Shown here piece after piece: positions 34,201-46,600 of a DNA stretch of 64,000 nucleotides. The stretch lies in contig NW_019773513.1 of the NCBI RefSeq assembly GCF_001039355.2, forward strand, positions 1,967,876 through 2,031,875, read 5' to 3'. The stretch is from Lingula anatina. Lineage: Eukaryota; Brachiopoda; Lingulata; Lingulida; Lingulidae. The notes beneath the pieces were generated by a model. The model was given only the letters and a program-made list of their open reading frames with translations, ran no database searches and was not told the origin of the DNA. Within the stretch, counting starts at the first letter, position 1, and each line of letters starts with the position of its first letter. Position numbers and translations under genes: made by a program.

Positions 34201-37200
34201 GTCTTTTCCATTCTTTTTCACCACACAACTGTATATATAGCAACCTAAGTATCACTGTACCTGCAAGGAAGTTACTGAAGGCACTGGACAATCCCTTCTG
34301 AGCTATCACTTGGTAGTTGTTGATCCTGACATCCTTCAGTACATCCTGAACTAATGATCTGAAATAAACAAATATACTTATCTATCATCAAATTATTCTC
34401 AATGCACAATCTTTCTTTCAGATGATTGGATATGTTGCTAAAATAGTGACTAATCATAGTATTATAGCAACATATTCAGAGCTTTCAAGGGATACTGCTG
34501 TTCATTGTAATTTTGAGTTGTTACAGTGGGGACAAATTGAAATTTTAAGTTTTAAAATTTCACAGCAAGGCCTATACAAAAATACAATTACCATCACAGC
34601 TGAGAATATGTAAAGCTGAAAAAACATTAGAATTCCCACCTGAATTCAGGGCAGTTCTTCATGAGATCTCTCAGTTTAGCTAGAACATAGGTGGACATCT
34701 CATATTGGGACTGGTCAGTCAGGGAGAGCAGAATCACTTTCAGCTGTGCTGGGGACGGATGGCTTTTAAGCAAGATGACCACTGCTGCAGATCTTATGGT
34801 GGTGTCATATACGCGATTGTTTTGATGGTAGATACGAGCAAGCACGGCTTGAACCTAGAGAGAAAAATCACAATGATTCTTCTTATTTTGCCATGATTGT
34901 TAAGACTTTGTACAAATAGCTGGATGATGCTGAGATGTCATACGATGTAATGGGGACTTCTTATAAGATTTTGTGATAGTACTGTACCTAGTGTATTATC
35001 TGATGTGAAAATAATTTGTCCAACTCTTCTTCATTTGAGTTTCTTTATATGTCAACAAACATAGGTTGAACTAAGACAATGAGAGATGCATACAGCTAGT
35101 TTTTGTAAAAGCTATAAATCAAATACATTAACCACAAGTGTTATCTCAAAAATTTCTTCCATATATCGAATTATACCTCTTTTGTAATATACTGCATGTC
35201 AATTTTGCCTAATGCTTTAAGGGCTGCCATGGCCACTATGGTCTCCTTGGCTTCCTCAGCGTACTTGGTCAGAATAGGCACCGTGGTTGGAAGATGGGCA
35301 TTCATCAATGCTCGAAGCTGTCGTAGCTTGCAAGCCTCGTCCTCACACGCAGCCAGTTTGGTTGTGATGGCTTCCTCTATGGCCTTTGAAATCTGTTTAT
35401 TGGAATTGCAAAGACAGTTAGTGAAGTAAAAATATTTTCATAAGTTTTTTTTCATAAATGTTCATACATGAAATATAACATAAATGTGCAGAGAAACTAC
35501 AAGAGTTTGACTGAAATTTTTTTTAGAAGAAAAATTGTGGATTTTCAATACAATGAGAAGGGAGTTGATGACTTTTAACTCTGGAATTTTATGTAATAAA
35601 GAAATTTTTTCTATGGTTACTTACTTTTTAAAATCAAGACCAAATACTAAGTTTCTACTCAAAGTAGAACTGGACAAACTTTTCCTGAAAAGGTGGATTT
35701 TTTTTACCCAAAGAACCCCATGAACTACAAACCTGTGAACCCCACTGCCCTGTCTGTCTGCAGTAAGTATTCAGAACTGCTCCCAAGGCAAGGCCTATAG
35801 ATTCTCGAACTGTTTCACTTGGTACATCTTTTTTGTATAATTCCTGGTAATGAAAAATTTAAAACAGTTTATAACATTAAAATAATCCCAGGAAATAGTG
35901 TGTCAGCTTAACTTTATCTTAACTGCACTTCCCTCTATCATTTTCAATAAAAATGAGACACTGTATTACTTTTCATCAAACATTTAAATGTTTAAAAAGG
36001 AAAACTCAATAAGAAAACATTAACATTGAAAAAAGTCAAACAATACTTGATTTTGAAATGTGCACTGAATAATACGTCACAGCTTTGTTTTTCACAAAAA
36101 AATTACTTACTAATAAATCTTTGAGCAGTTGTTCACTAGGGTGGGTAGAGAAGGAAACAGTAAATAAGTATCTCTCAGAATTTTGTGTGTAATAATCATC
36201 CTCAAAATTGATCAGCTCCATCAGAGCCTCTTGGCTGGCTGGGGTCTGGGTTGCCACGGCAGCATCAATGAGTTGAGGTCTTGAAATGATGAATATGGTA
36301 AATCAGATTAAGAATTGAATTGAAAACTGACATCATAAGTCATTAAGTAAACACCACATTTTGATGAACAAAAAACAGATTGGCTGTGTCTGAGCCTATT
36401 ATGGATTTTACAGAAACCTTCTGAAACACTTTCTATCAATGCCATTGTTCAACTTCATATGTTTTTAATTCAACAGAAATGTTTTTTTATCTTAAAACGT
36501 ATGTATGGATCAAGAAATCTGACTAGGTTTTTTATCATTTTCCTCAAAAAAAATTTTTTTAAGTTAAACTTTCAGATAAAACATATTTAAGAAAAGCAAA
36601 CAGACCGGCCTCAGCCCACTTACAGGACATCTGCATTGTCTTCACTCTTGAGGATATCCAGCAGGACATTTTTACCCACATCTCTGAAACTGTCAACCAG
36701 GTTCAGAAAGGCTTCTGCAGATGATGTCTTGGCTAGACTTTCACTCTTTAAAGCTTCTTCTCTGTATTTTTCTACCAGTTCTGTGGCCTGAAATTATAAT
36801 TAAACAATAGCTGTGGGTTAACCATAAATATAAATTTTTTGCTTATAATTTTCTTATGGTCCTAGCTCTGTCTCAATGAGAAAATCATCAATAAATATCT
36901 TTATCATGAAAAACATTTCCTGACAGGAGAAATATTTACATTATGTGTGGATGAGGTGACAGTGCACACACACGCACGCATGCACACACTCACACACACA
37001 CACACTTCTCTGATCAGTATCACTTACTGAGACACATTCCCCTCCACACTGCTGAGTATCAGGGCTGGTGGCAAGAAGCATGGCATACATTCCATAGTTC
37101 CCTTCTAAAACAGAGAAAAAAGTTTAAAAATTTCTCTCCGTCCATTTATTTATAGAGACATTTTATATACCAAAAGTTTTCTTGTTCTAAGTGAACTTTT

Positions 37201-40200
37201 CTATTAATTCCATCCAGAAATATGAGTTCTCCAATGCTATTGGTTGATAAAATGTACCAACCTTTATTGAGAGCATCAAGAGCGGTTTCCAAAGAGGTGC
37301 CTTGGGTGGCCTTTTTAGAGGGATCTGATGAGATGTACTTCAACTCTTGGCTGTTACATACAAAAAAATAGAATTAATAAGTAACTTGAAAATTGATTTT
37401 TTTCAAAACTACACTATGTGTGATATATGCAAACTTTTTAAATAACGGTATACACTAAGTACTGCAATATACACACTCTTCGGGAATAAGAAAATGATTA
37501 AACGTATTTCAAAATCAATTCATTTAAATTAATAATAAAGTAAAAAAAAATAATAATGCAGATAGCCATAAAGAAACAATGTAAGAACTAACTTGGTCTT
37601 GATCTGACCACCAACACTGGAGCGTATATTCAAGGAAGCCACATGGCTCTCTGCAGTCACAACACTCTGGATTAGATCATCCTTGAAGTCAATGTCTGTC
37701 TGGACACTACTGGTGACAGAGGTACTCTGGACCTGGAACATTAGGACACAATATCTCTATAAACTGTTTTTTTTCTATTTTTGAATAGGTAAAGTGAGGC
37801 ACAGAATTACTTAGTGCAACTGCATAGCTTGTAAAATTATCAGGGGTTAACAGGAGGTTAAGTAGTAGGATTAAATTCTATTGAAAGCTTTTGTGACTAT
37901 ATGTCTCAGACCCTGAATAGATCTTTCTTATGCACTAAAACAGGAGTGTAATATGAAGGTTTCCACAATGTGCCAATTTGTACAAACTGTCTCAATAATC
38001 AGTGGCATATATGCTATGAAGGATTGTAATTCAAAAGATTGTAACATATTATTTTTAATCTTTAGACAGAGGGGATTTTAAGTTTAATCTCTGGTTAACA
38101 CCAGTCAGATCTCATCATTTTCCTTAAGGTAGACCACAACTGTAACAGTAACCTGCACCTCCTAGGTCACATATTTCCAGGAAAAATCACATGAAAACCT
38201 GAAGGCATGGGTGCATGATTTACAGCAAAAAGCTCAAAAGGCCAGACAAACCACGAAACCTCCACTTTAGAATCTTAAACTCTTTAACAGACCAGCACCA
38301 AAGACCTACAGTTGCGTAAATGGTGCGAACTTCCAATTTTACCAACAATGAACCTCTAAAAATGTTCCCATAAATCAGGCCATGTTGCACTGTATTTGAC
38401 CTCTGTGAAATCGCTGCAGCACAAGTGGCTGCAGTATTGTTGTGAGACTAGTTTTACCACCCTGACTTTCAGAGGTCACTGGTTATCCAGGATACTGGAA
38501 ACAGCAGACTCTGATAACAGAGATGATTTGACAGTGACCCCAAAAACTCAGGGCAAGCTTTATTTGACCTAAATTTAGATAGAAGTTCAGTCGAGGTGAA
38601 AATTTGGCTAAACATCAATAGTGACACCTTGCTGTGGCTGAATGCTCAGCTGACTTTGTTGGGTAAATCTGGAGTTGGATGACATCTTTTATTTGGCTAT
38701 GATTCATCATCACATGAAAATCATGTGGCAAAGTTTTCTCCAGGTATAGTTGGGGGGGGGGGGGGGGTAATCTCTAATAGCCAAACCATAACTGCTTGTG
38801 TCATAATAAAAATTAAATGCAATTTTGATTTTCTATTATAATGGCCTTATTTGTGCTGTGTATAATGTATGTTACAAGAGAATGTCACTCTGACATTTAC
38901 TGCCTTATTGAGTAAAAAGATTTAATTTTAAGAGCTTCATTGAAAACAAAGAACTAAACATCTGAATTCCAAATACTAGTATCTTTCCTACTTTTGTTTT
39001 CCATTCTTCATTACTAGGCAGTGTATAGATACCTATAGTATAATAAGTCTAGTGAACCCATTAAGTCTTTAATTCAAGATCAGGCAACAAGGGTAACAAT
39101 GAGATATCAAATGAAACAACTTACACACCTGATTAACATTTCTGTACTCCCCTGCAATTTCCAGAGGTCTGCACTGCTTCGTCTTGGTAATATGGAGTCC
39201 TTCTACTTGATATTTTACTTCACAATCCCCAGATGTATCAACCTGTAGAAAAAAAGAAACATTTCATGACAATAATATTTAGAAATAAACATAGACAAAC
39301 AGTGAGTCCATAGATGCCATCTTTGGATTTAGTGATCTTGATTTGAAATACAGTAGTATGAATGGTATTTTTCTGAGTTCAAATGCACCAGCTGACTGAA
39401 AACTTTAAATTTCAGGCTGAATATACCTCAGACACAGACAACTGGACCACATTATAAAACAATTGCTTGCAGGGGCGGATCCAGAGATATTTTCTGACAG
39501 TCTTCCAAATTATCTTTGTTGATCCATCTTCCATTTTTGCCCATCTTCCGACCGAAAACATTAGATGGCTGACAATGTAAACTTGAAAATCTGACCGTCT
39601 TCCAGAAGACCCAGAAGACGGCCTAAATCCACCCCTGGCTTGGTATTAGTGTTGACAATGCCACAACATTTTCAAGGGCAAACAGTGTTTGAAATTATAT
39701 GCACTTGCCTCATATAAATAAAGCAGCAGATGCAGAAACAGCAAAATAAATATGTCTAGACAAAACATGTGGATTAAACATTGCAAACAATGGGAAATAC
39801 AAGTGCATTCCAAAGGAAACCATTTTACTAGGTAGATAGATCTTAAGGTACTTTTACTGAATGCAATCAAATTAACTGAATGACACACCTCCACGAGCAG
39901 CTAGAGGGTGGTTAACTGTTATGTGCCCTTGACCTCTGGAAGCCTTTTCACTGTTTTGATATGACCAAATGCAATAAAATCACCCTCGAGCTGCTCAAGA
40001 ATGCATTCATTTAACATGGACTTGATTAACAAAAGAAGCAGATATATTATTTTACTAAATACTTAATCAAGTAAAATTCTAATATATGAAAACTGAAAAC
40101 TATATTTTTTGTACAATGGAAAAGAGTTACTCAGGCTGTATTCCCAGAGCTTTTAGATCGATCTATCGGAGAGTCTCACTAGATTACTGTCAGATAATCC

Positions 40201-43056
40201 AGCTTAAATGTCCGTCCCGCCTACTACAAGCTGTAAGGGGGTAATTAACTTTCGTGTCTGCTCGGCTGACAGCTATTTAGCGTGAACCCCCAGGGAGTTA
40301 GGTCGATCTAAAGTAGATCGATCTAATCTCTGGAAATTGGGTCTAAAATACATATAGATACTTGCCTCTTTGAATTGACCTGCTTGTCCTTTGACTTGCA
40401 GTAAACTTACGATGCCTTTTTTCAAACTGACAACCGTATTTGAATCTTTCTCTGCTGCAAAGAACTGTCCAACCTAGCAATGTAATAGAAAGGGTGTTTA
40501 ATTTGTGTACCTTCCTTCATGTCCGCTAATGGATCAATATGTTACCTGCACATATGCATTAATTAACACATACATTAACTTAACTGCTTTAGCCAATTTT
40601 AAAAAAACTTGAAAATGATCAAAACATATTTTAGGCCAAAAACAGAAAGGGAATCAAGAACAGGCTGTGGTATCAAGGAAGGAGGTTGGGTTTTCATCAG
40701 TGTTGATTTGCCAACTTGGTAGTGACAAAGAAAACTCAAATTATCTTTACTGAGTAGTAGCAGGCATTTGCATGACAGTTTTGGGACAGGCAGTTATAAG
40801 GAAGGAAAGAAGTGTTTGCGAAAATATCAATTATCATTATCTTTCAAAAGAATTCTTTATTGCCTTCTTCTTCACATATGTCTATACTACTCTTTTGTTA
40901 TTGTTCTCAAGATTTTGTATTTGAACTTACTTGTCCATCTGTCCACTGAAAAGCTGCTGGATATCTCGATAACTGCTTGTAATCCACCAGATGTTTGGTC
41001 AGCGCCAAACCCTGGAGCTTAACATCTGACAACTGGAAAAGCAAAGGATAATGATAATTTCCTTAAACTAATCTATACACATTGGTTATCATAAGCTTTG
41101 CCTTTTTTATTTTCAAACAATACTGTCTTTTGATTTACTCAAATATTCATAATGTCATCTTAGCATAGAACTAACATGCTGTAATACCCATGCACAAGCC
41201 CATAGCCAGCTATTTCAAAAAGGGGGGTCTTTTTCTGAAAAAGTGAACTTTGATTTTACCAGGAAACCTTCGTGTACCCAGATCAAATTTTATCCATAGT
41301 GGACTTTTTTCTTGCAAAAGGGACGGTTCTTTAGAACCCCCCAAACCCCCTCCTGGCTATGGGTTTGATCCAACAGCTTTAAACATAACAGTAAATAAAA
41401 CTTACAGTTAATTGAATGAGCTGCTCACTAGTGCTTGACCACAGGGGAGAGAGATGGACAGTACAGGTAAGGGTCAGTCCCACATCTTTGCTTCTAGCAC
41501 TTGGTTCATTGACACGGATGACTGTCTTGTAGCTGTATTTGTGGCTCTTCCCTGGCTCATACCTGAATGAATGGCCTAAAGGCATGCGAGGTAATGAAGT
41601 AGCTGAACTTGACAATAGGTTTACATGCAAAAGAAAGAAAATACCCGCCTCTGATGAAACAAGGAAAATCAGAGACAAAAAGCACATGCCAGTGTTAGCT
41701 GATGGATAAGCAATGTTAGCAAGTTAATTGTTATTACAGATAAAAGAGAGCAGTAAGATGTCTCATATTTGTAGATGAAGGTAACCAAGATAAGTACTAA
41801 GGAAAAGTTCATAATTATTAGCAAGTTTTTTAGTTGAATCCATTCAGTTATATTCAATCACTTAATTAAACCCCATTTAGGAGTTTGGAATGCCTCGAAC
41901 CCCTTTTGGTAGGCCTACATACATTGTGCTAATCAATTTTCTGACTAACTATTCTAGTACAATTAAATATTTAGTATTTCACGGAGCAACTACTGCAGAG
42001 AAACATTGGCAGTGTTATTTTTGCACTTTGTGGCTTAAATGTGCCCCAGTTCGTGCAGTTATGCTAAGCATGTAAATTTTCCATGATGTAATTGTGTAGG
42101 GAATTTTGTGATTCATTACACCCAGTAAACTCTCAATGAAGCCATAGTAAATCTGTTTGTGATCAAGAAATCTCTTCCTCAGATAGCATTGATTAATCTG
42201 GAAAATAACCGGACTTAAAGGTGTGCAGAATGTGATTCATAAAACTCCTGGTGATAAGCATGATGTAAACTGGAAATAATTTGTACTTTATAATCCACTT
42301 CTTTGCATATGGGCCCTGGACTAATATGTAATATACATAAACAAAGTTTGTCTCATCCGTATAAAATTATTTAGCTCTTCATCATTCCCCCTAACATATT
42401 AGACCAGTGGGTGCATGTGAAATAAGATAAACTATATCAAAAGATTAGGATGATCTAGTTACCAAGTATATAGGTACAAAACCTCACATTAATGCTTTAT
42501 GTATGAGCAGGTAAAGTTCTATTTCTTATCAGGGGATAACACAGCATTTCTACTCAAGCTTTAATTCGGCAAATTTCTAATCATTTAATTTATTTAAAAA
42601 GTCTAGAATTAAGAATTTACTTGTATAATAGTAAGAGTAAATGAATGAAATACCATGACACCTTCAATATACATATAATCATTATTCTTGAAATTTTGTC
42701 TACAATAAAAAAGCAAAAATAACACACAAAGACATATCAAAATAGTTTTATAACACTGTTGTCTTGGGTTCTCAGTTCTCCGAGTTCAGGAAAAAAAACA
42801 TAATCATCACATTTGTCAAGCAAGTTATACAGGAGGAGTGGCAAAGCAAGTACACGTGTATAAAATGTGTTACTTCACTACAAAGAACCACTGCCTATCT
42901 GATACCAGAGCAATCAATCACACAGCAAACATTCCCGTCCAGTGGACAGAACGGTTCCATTTCATACTTAACGCCAAATACCCCAAAAACGCATCAACAT
43001 TGCTCACCTGTTAAGAAAAGACAAAAAGCTAGAATGATCTTCATAACCACATCCAT
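31207..43056 (-). CDS. MTTP: microsomal triglyceride transfer protein large subunit
   Basis: Large lipid-transfer protein of the ER lumen; with protein disulfide isomerase it loads lipid onto apoB-type lipoproteins. Nineteen coding exons (minus): 43056-43008, 41575-41406, 41032-40931, 40473-40366, 39242-39129, 37732-37593, 37350-37262, 37104-37028, 36787-36624, 36279-36111, 35843-35733, 35392-35177, 34854-34640, 34358-34261, 33882-33761, 33367-33146, 32267-32113, 31766-31596, 31354-31207; 879 aa (human 894 from memory). Exon 1 is a signal peptide (MDVVMKIILAFCLFLTG). Exons 2-7 give the N-terminal beta-barrel, including VGQFF and SGDCEVKYQ blocks. Exons 8-14 give the helical domain; its RIYHQNNRVYDTTIR places Y512 and R524 at human Y528/R540, sites of abetalipoproteinemia mutations. 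Exons 15-19 give the lipid-binding sheets, with SLDLMDVGLRPVEFF and ISISLWNRNSHSVVYNR. Intron 4 uses a GC donor. An acidic Thr/Glu-rich insert near the start of exon 16 is a lineage feature. Confidence 0.96.
33047..33113. repeat. AAAAT-type simple repeat
   Basis: A-rich pentamer/tetramer run in MTTP intron 16, just downstream (in the MTTP sense) of exon 16. Confidence 0.9.
34156..34215. repeat. dispersed 60-bp repeat, copy in MTTP intron 14
   Basis: Starts AATAAATGGGTACAG and is about 85% identical to 30968-31027, in the same orientation. See the paired copy. Confidence 0.75.
39470..39637. mobile_element. 168-bp MITE-like element with CAGGGGCGGATCC terminus
   Basis: Begins CAGGGGCGGATCCAG and ends with a diverged inverse (CTAAATCCACCCCTG). 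Flanked by GCTTG on both sides (39465-39469 and 39638-39642), consistent with a 5-bp target duplication. Located in MTTP intron 4. Non-coding. Confidence 0.78.
40133..40344 (+). mobile_element. GATCGATCT-family MITE-like element, copy 1
   Basis: About 212 bp in MTTP intron 4, about 20 bp past (in the MTTP sense) exon 4. Terminal inverted repeats contain TCCCAGAG...TTAGATCGATCTA. It is over 90% identical to 44320-44541 in the same orientation. Confidence 0.88.
41197..41365 (-). mobile_element. AGGCCCGTAGCCAG-family MITE-like element, second copy
   Basis: In MTTP intron 2, with diverged ends (AGCCCATAGCCAG / CTGGCTATGGG) and an interior that matches 11606-11771 in inverted orientation (AAATTTTATCCA, GGACGGTTCTTT blocks). 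Confidence 0.8.
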
Positions 43057-43650
43057 CTTGGCTTAGAATTTTAGCCGGGTGTTCAATCTGTGCACTGCAC
43101 TAAATGTGAGAGGACAAAGTCCCCCAAGTTCAGAGTTCAATTCCTGTGGCAGAGCACAAGTAAACATTGGGGCTGCAAGGAATTTGATATTGACCTACTT
43201 TGGCTTCCGATTTAGGTCTGGATAAAGCCGATTATCGGGTCATATTATCTGCAAAACTGTAACTGGACACATATGTGTAAATAAGACCGCCCCAGGAGAA
43301 AAAGAATCAAAAAGTTTATGAGAGGTAATTGCTCTATTTAAAAGCACCGCCATCACGCAATCAGCTGTTTCGTATTTACTATGCAGTCACGTGGTTTAAA
43401 GTACACTAACAAATGCCAGTTTGCTAAATAATCACACACTACGACGTTTTGACATTAAAATGTCTTTCAAACTTGAAATAGATAACCGTCTCTGTTATAA
43501 ATGTTTGGTCTATTCATATAATTTGCTCGAACTTATATTGATTATCTTGTTTTCTCTAATCTGCCTTGAAGTTTATGCAATCTCGTTGAAACACGCGAGA
43601 CTAGGAATTAGGACTACGGTAGACTACGGTGACACGCCGGTGACTGCAGC
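43057..43650. promoter_or_regulatory. bidirectional MTTP / TRMT10A promoter region
   Basis: Only 594 bp separate the two divergent start codons, so both promoters and 5' UTRs must lie here or overlap it, unless further 5' exons exist. On the MTTP side are a forkhead-type GTAAACA (43160-43166) and TGACCTACTTTGG (43191-43203), whose reverse complement resembles a nuclear-receptor/HNF4 half-site pair; towards TRMT10A is an E-box CACGTG (43388-43393). Vertebrate MTTP promoters are known to use HNF4, DR1 and FOX sites, so the types are suggestive. The matches are short and could be chance. Confidence 0.55.
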
Positions 43651-46600
43651 ATGGATGGTGATCATAGCGCTAATAATGCTTCAGTTGGGATGGGAAAAGT
43701 GATCGAATCGAACCCTGAGTTACAAAGGGAAGTGGCAACACATTTAGATACCAATAGTGACAATGAGAATTCATATCAAACGCTAGAAAATGCCGGTAGC
43801 ACGGTGAATCCATGCACTTGTGGATCGACTGAAAACACTGTTGACGGTGTTAACAGTAGCATTATTAATGAAACTGCCAACACAAGCAGTGGACCAGACC
43901 AACCAGATACTCAGCCAATGTCAAAGAGAAAACTGAAGAAATTAAAAAAGAAAGAACGATGGGAAGAAAGGAAAGCAGAAAAAAGGTCTCAGAAGTAACC
44001 ATATCTCGTACACACACAAGTTTTTGCAGCACCGGCCAGTAGCTGTACACCGCGACAAAAGTTACATTTATTGTTGTTTTTGAGTTATGTGCATTAGACC
44101 TTTGAATTCATGCAGGGGTTGGAAAATGCATGTAACTGTAGGCAAGGCCCCATTAAACCGTGTATTAAAAACTCGTGATATTGTCACAAGAATATATACA
44201 TATGCTGGTATTTCCACATCCTGAGGAAACTGTGTCCTTCATCACACATTGTGGTACATCATTTGCAATTAAAGTCCTTATGTTTTGGTTTATACTCCAG
44301 TTTATAATGTTTTTGTCTTAGGCTGTATTCCCAGAGCTTTTAGATCGATCTATCCCCGTGGGGAGTCTCACTAGATTACTGTCAGATAATCCGGTTTAAA
44401 TGTCCGTCCCGCCTAGCTACTACAAGCTGTAAGGGGTTAATTAACTTTCGTGTCCGCCCAGCTGACAGCTATTTAGCGTGAACCCCCAGGGAGTTAGGTC
44501 GATCTAAAGTAGAGCGATCTAATCTCTGGAAATGGGCTCTTATAAATTATTCCAGCTATACTGAGCAGTGCCGACCCCCACTTCTGTATGCCATATATAT
44601 TTGTAATTGCTATCTCATATATGGCCATTGAGAGTTTCTAACAGTAGTTGAATATACACTGTAGGGCTTACCTGCATAGCATGTAACAGGCTGAAATCTG
44701 AGGCAAAATACCCCCAACCCCCTTTTTCAAATTTTCTAGATTTCACCAGCATGTTATTTCGAAAAGTGCCAAACCATGTACGTTATGTGCAAACAATTTT
44801 TTCTAACACATTTAATTATTTGCATCAAAAATTAATATAAGTGCTAGAGCAAGATTACTTTTTATTTAATTCAGTGAATTGTGATTTATCTCAAACAATT
44901 TTCAAGATGTTTGTTGTATGTCTTGACAGTCTTATCAAAATGTGCCTTTATTTGAAATGGACAATATAGAAACATTAGATATACAAAATATAGATACCAC
45001 ATTTATTTTCTCGTTTATAAGGCTTGATTGATCTTACTACATGATGGAGATTATAGTGTAAAATCATATGTATTGTATAAATCTGCTGCAGAAGAACATT
45101 TTCATACAGTTAATATCTTTTTTTTGTCTAGGGCTGTTGAAAGAGAAAGAAAAAGGCAGAGAAGAGCTGAGGCAAGAGAACAGGGAATAGACTTGGGGCC
45201 GTCCAGAAAGCGCCTGAAGAAAGTGAAAATGAAACAGTCAAAATGTGATATTAAAGTGGTTGTTGATTGCTCCTTTGACCATCTGATGAGTGAAAAGGTG
45301 CAACATTATGTTCAGTTGTGACATTTTTAATTTGGAATTGAAAAACAATTTCAAATTAATTGGCAGTTTGAGACAGAGTGGAGTTGAATTTGAATTTTGA
45401 TTCTACTAGCTTAGTACTGGCAGTTACCAATAGTTCATATTTTATATTTAATAAATTGTTATGAATTTTATTCTTAGCATACAGTAATAAGAAGTTTCTA
45501 AATATTGGAATATTGTTTAGTATTATAACAATAGGGAGATACACTATGCAATTCTGATGTCATTTTAATTTTTTCCATGTCCATGTTATTTGAAAATAAT
45601 ACTTTGTCACATTTTATTTGTAGGATATAACATCATTGGTAAAGCAGCTCAATTTTTGCTATGCAGCTAACAGGAGAGGAAAAGAGCCTCTACAGGTAAA
45701 AAGTAGAAACAACTCTATTCTGTAAAGTAAATTGGTAATTATAGGCTTTAAAATCAAATTAGTGAATGGCATTTCAGTCACAATTTTTTTTCATATGAAA
45801 AAGGGTGTCGCTAAAAATATAAGAAAACTAAGTCATTTTTTTCTGAAATTTGGATAAATAAATTCCACTTCCTCCTTGCTCTCAAAAATACTAAATATTT
45901 CTCACCTCATCCTTATAATAGCGCACTTACACCATTTTATTCTAAAGCGGCTTTTTGACTCCTTTATTTTGATTTTGGATGACATTCCATCAGGTTGTTT
46001 TTTATTGGAGCATATGAAGCCTAGGCTCAGTAAGAGATTGAATAAGGATCATCATCCAATTTTCAAAATCCTGACTTGAGAAATGCTTTGAAAGGGTAAA
46101 ATATTAAGGTTGTTATGGCAGTTTCTCTTCAGCAGCCTATTTTAATGTTAAATTAATTTTTTCATTTTCAGTTTTATATTTGCAATTTTGGAGGGAGAAC
46201 CAAACAAAGATTTGATGAAATAGGAGACTACAAAAACTGGGATGTGAGTTGCTCAATTATCTTTATTTATATATAATTGCTCAAATTGTTGATGATTGCT
46301 CAAAGTAAAATTAAGTGTTCTGTAAGAATAAATACATCTACAAGGGATATTCAGTTCTTCATAAAATACTTCATTTTTTATTTGTATTTATTTTTCATAT
46401 ATTATAATGTAGTGTGGTATAACATAATTCAATTTATTTTTATGGATCTTGTTGAAATTGCTGCGTGATGTACACATTGCAAGATTTTTCTGTGGCCATC
46501 AATTTTTTATTGTTTGGATAAGAATTAATAAGACATATAATGTTTTTCATATTTCTCTTTTTTCATAACAGATGTACTTTAAGTCTGAAGACTATTTAGA

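Noticed and set aside
34043-34309. 88-codon minus-strand frame overlapping MTTP exon 14
   Set aside because: Only 34261-34358 is exon; the rest reads into intron 14 and the dispersed 60-bp repeat.
42764-43066. 100-codon plus-strand frame at the MTTP 5' end
   Set aside because: Antisense to MTTP exon 1 and intron 1; no homology.
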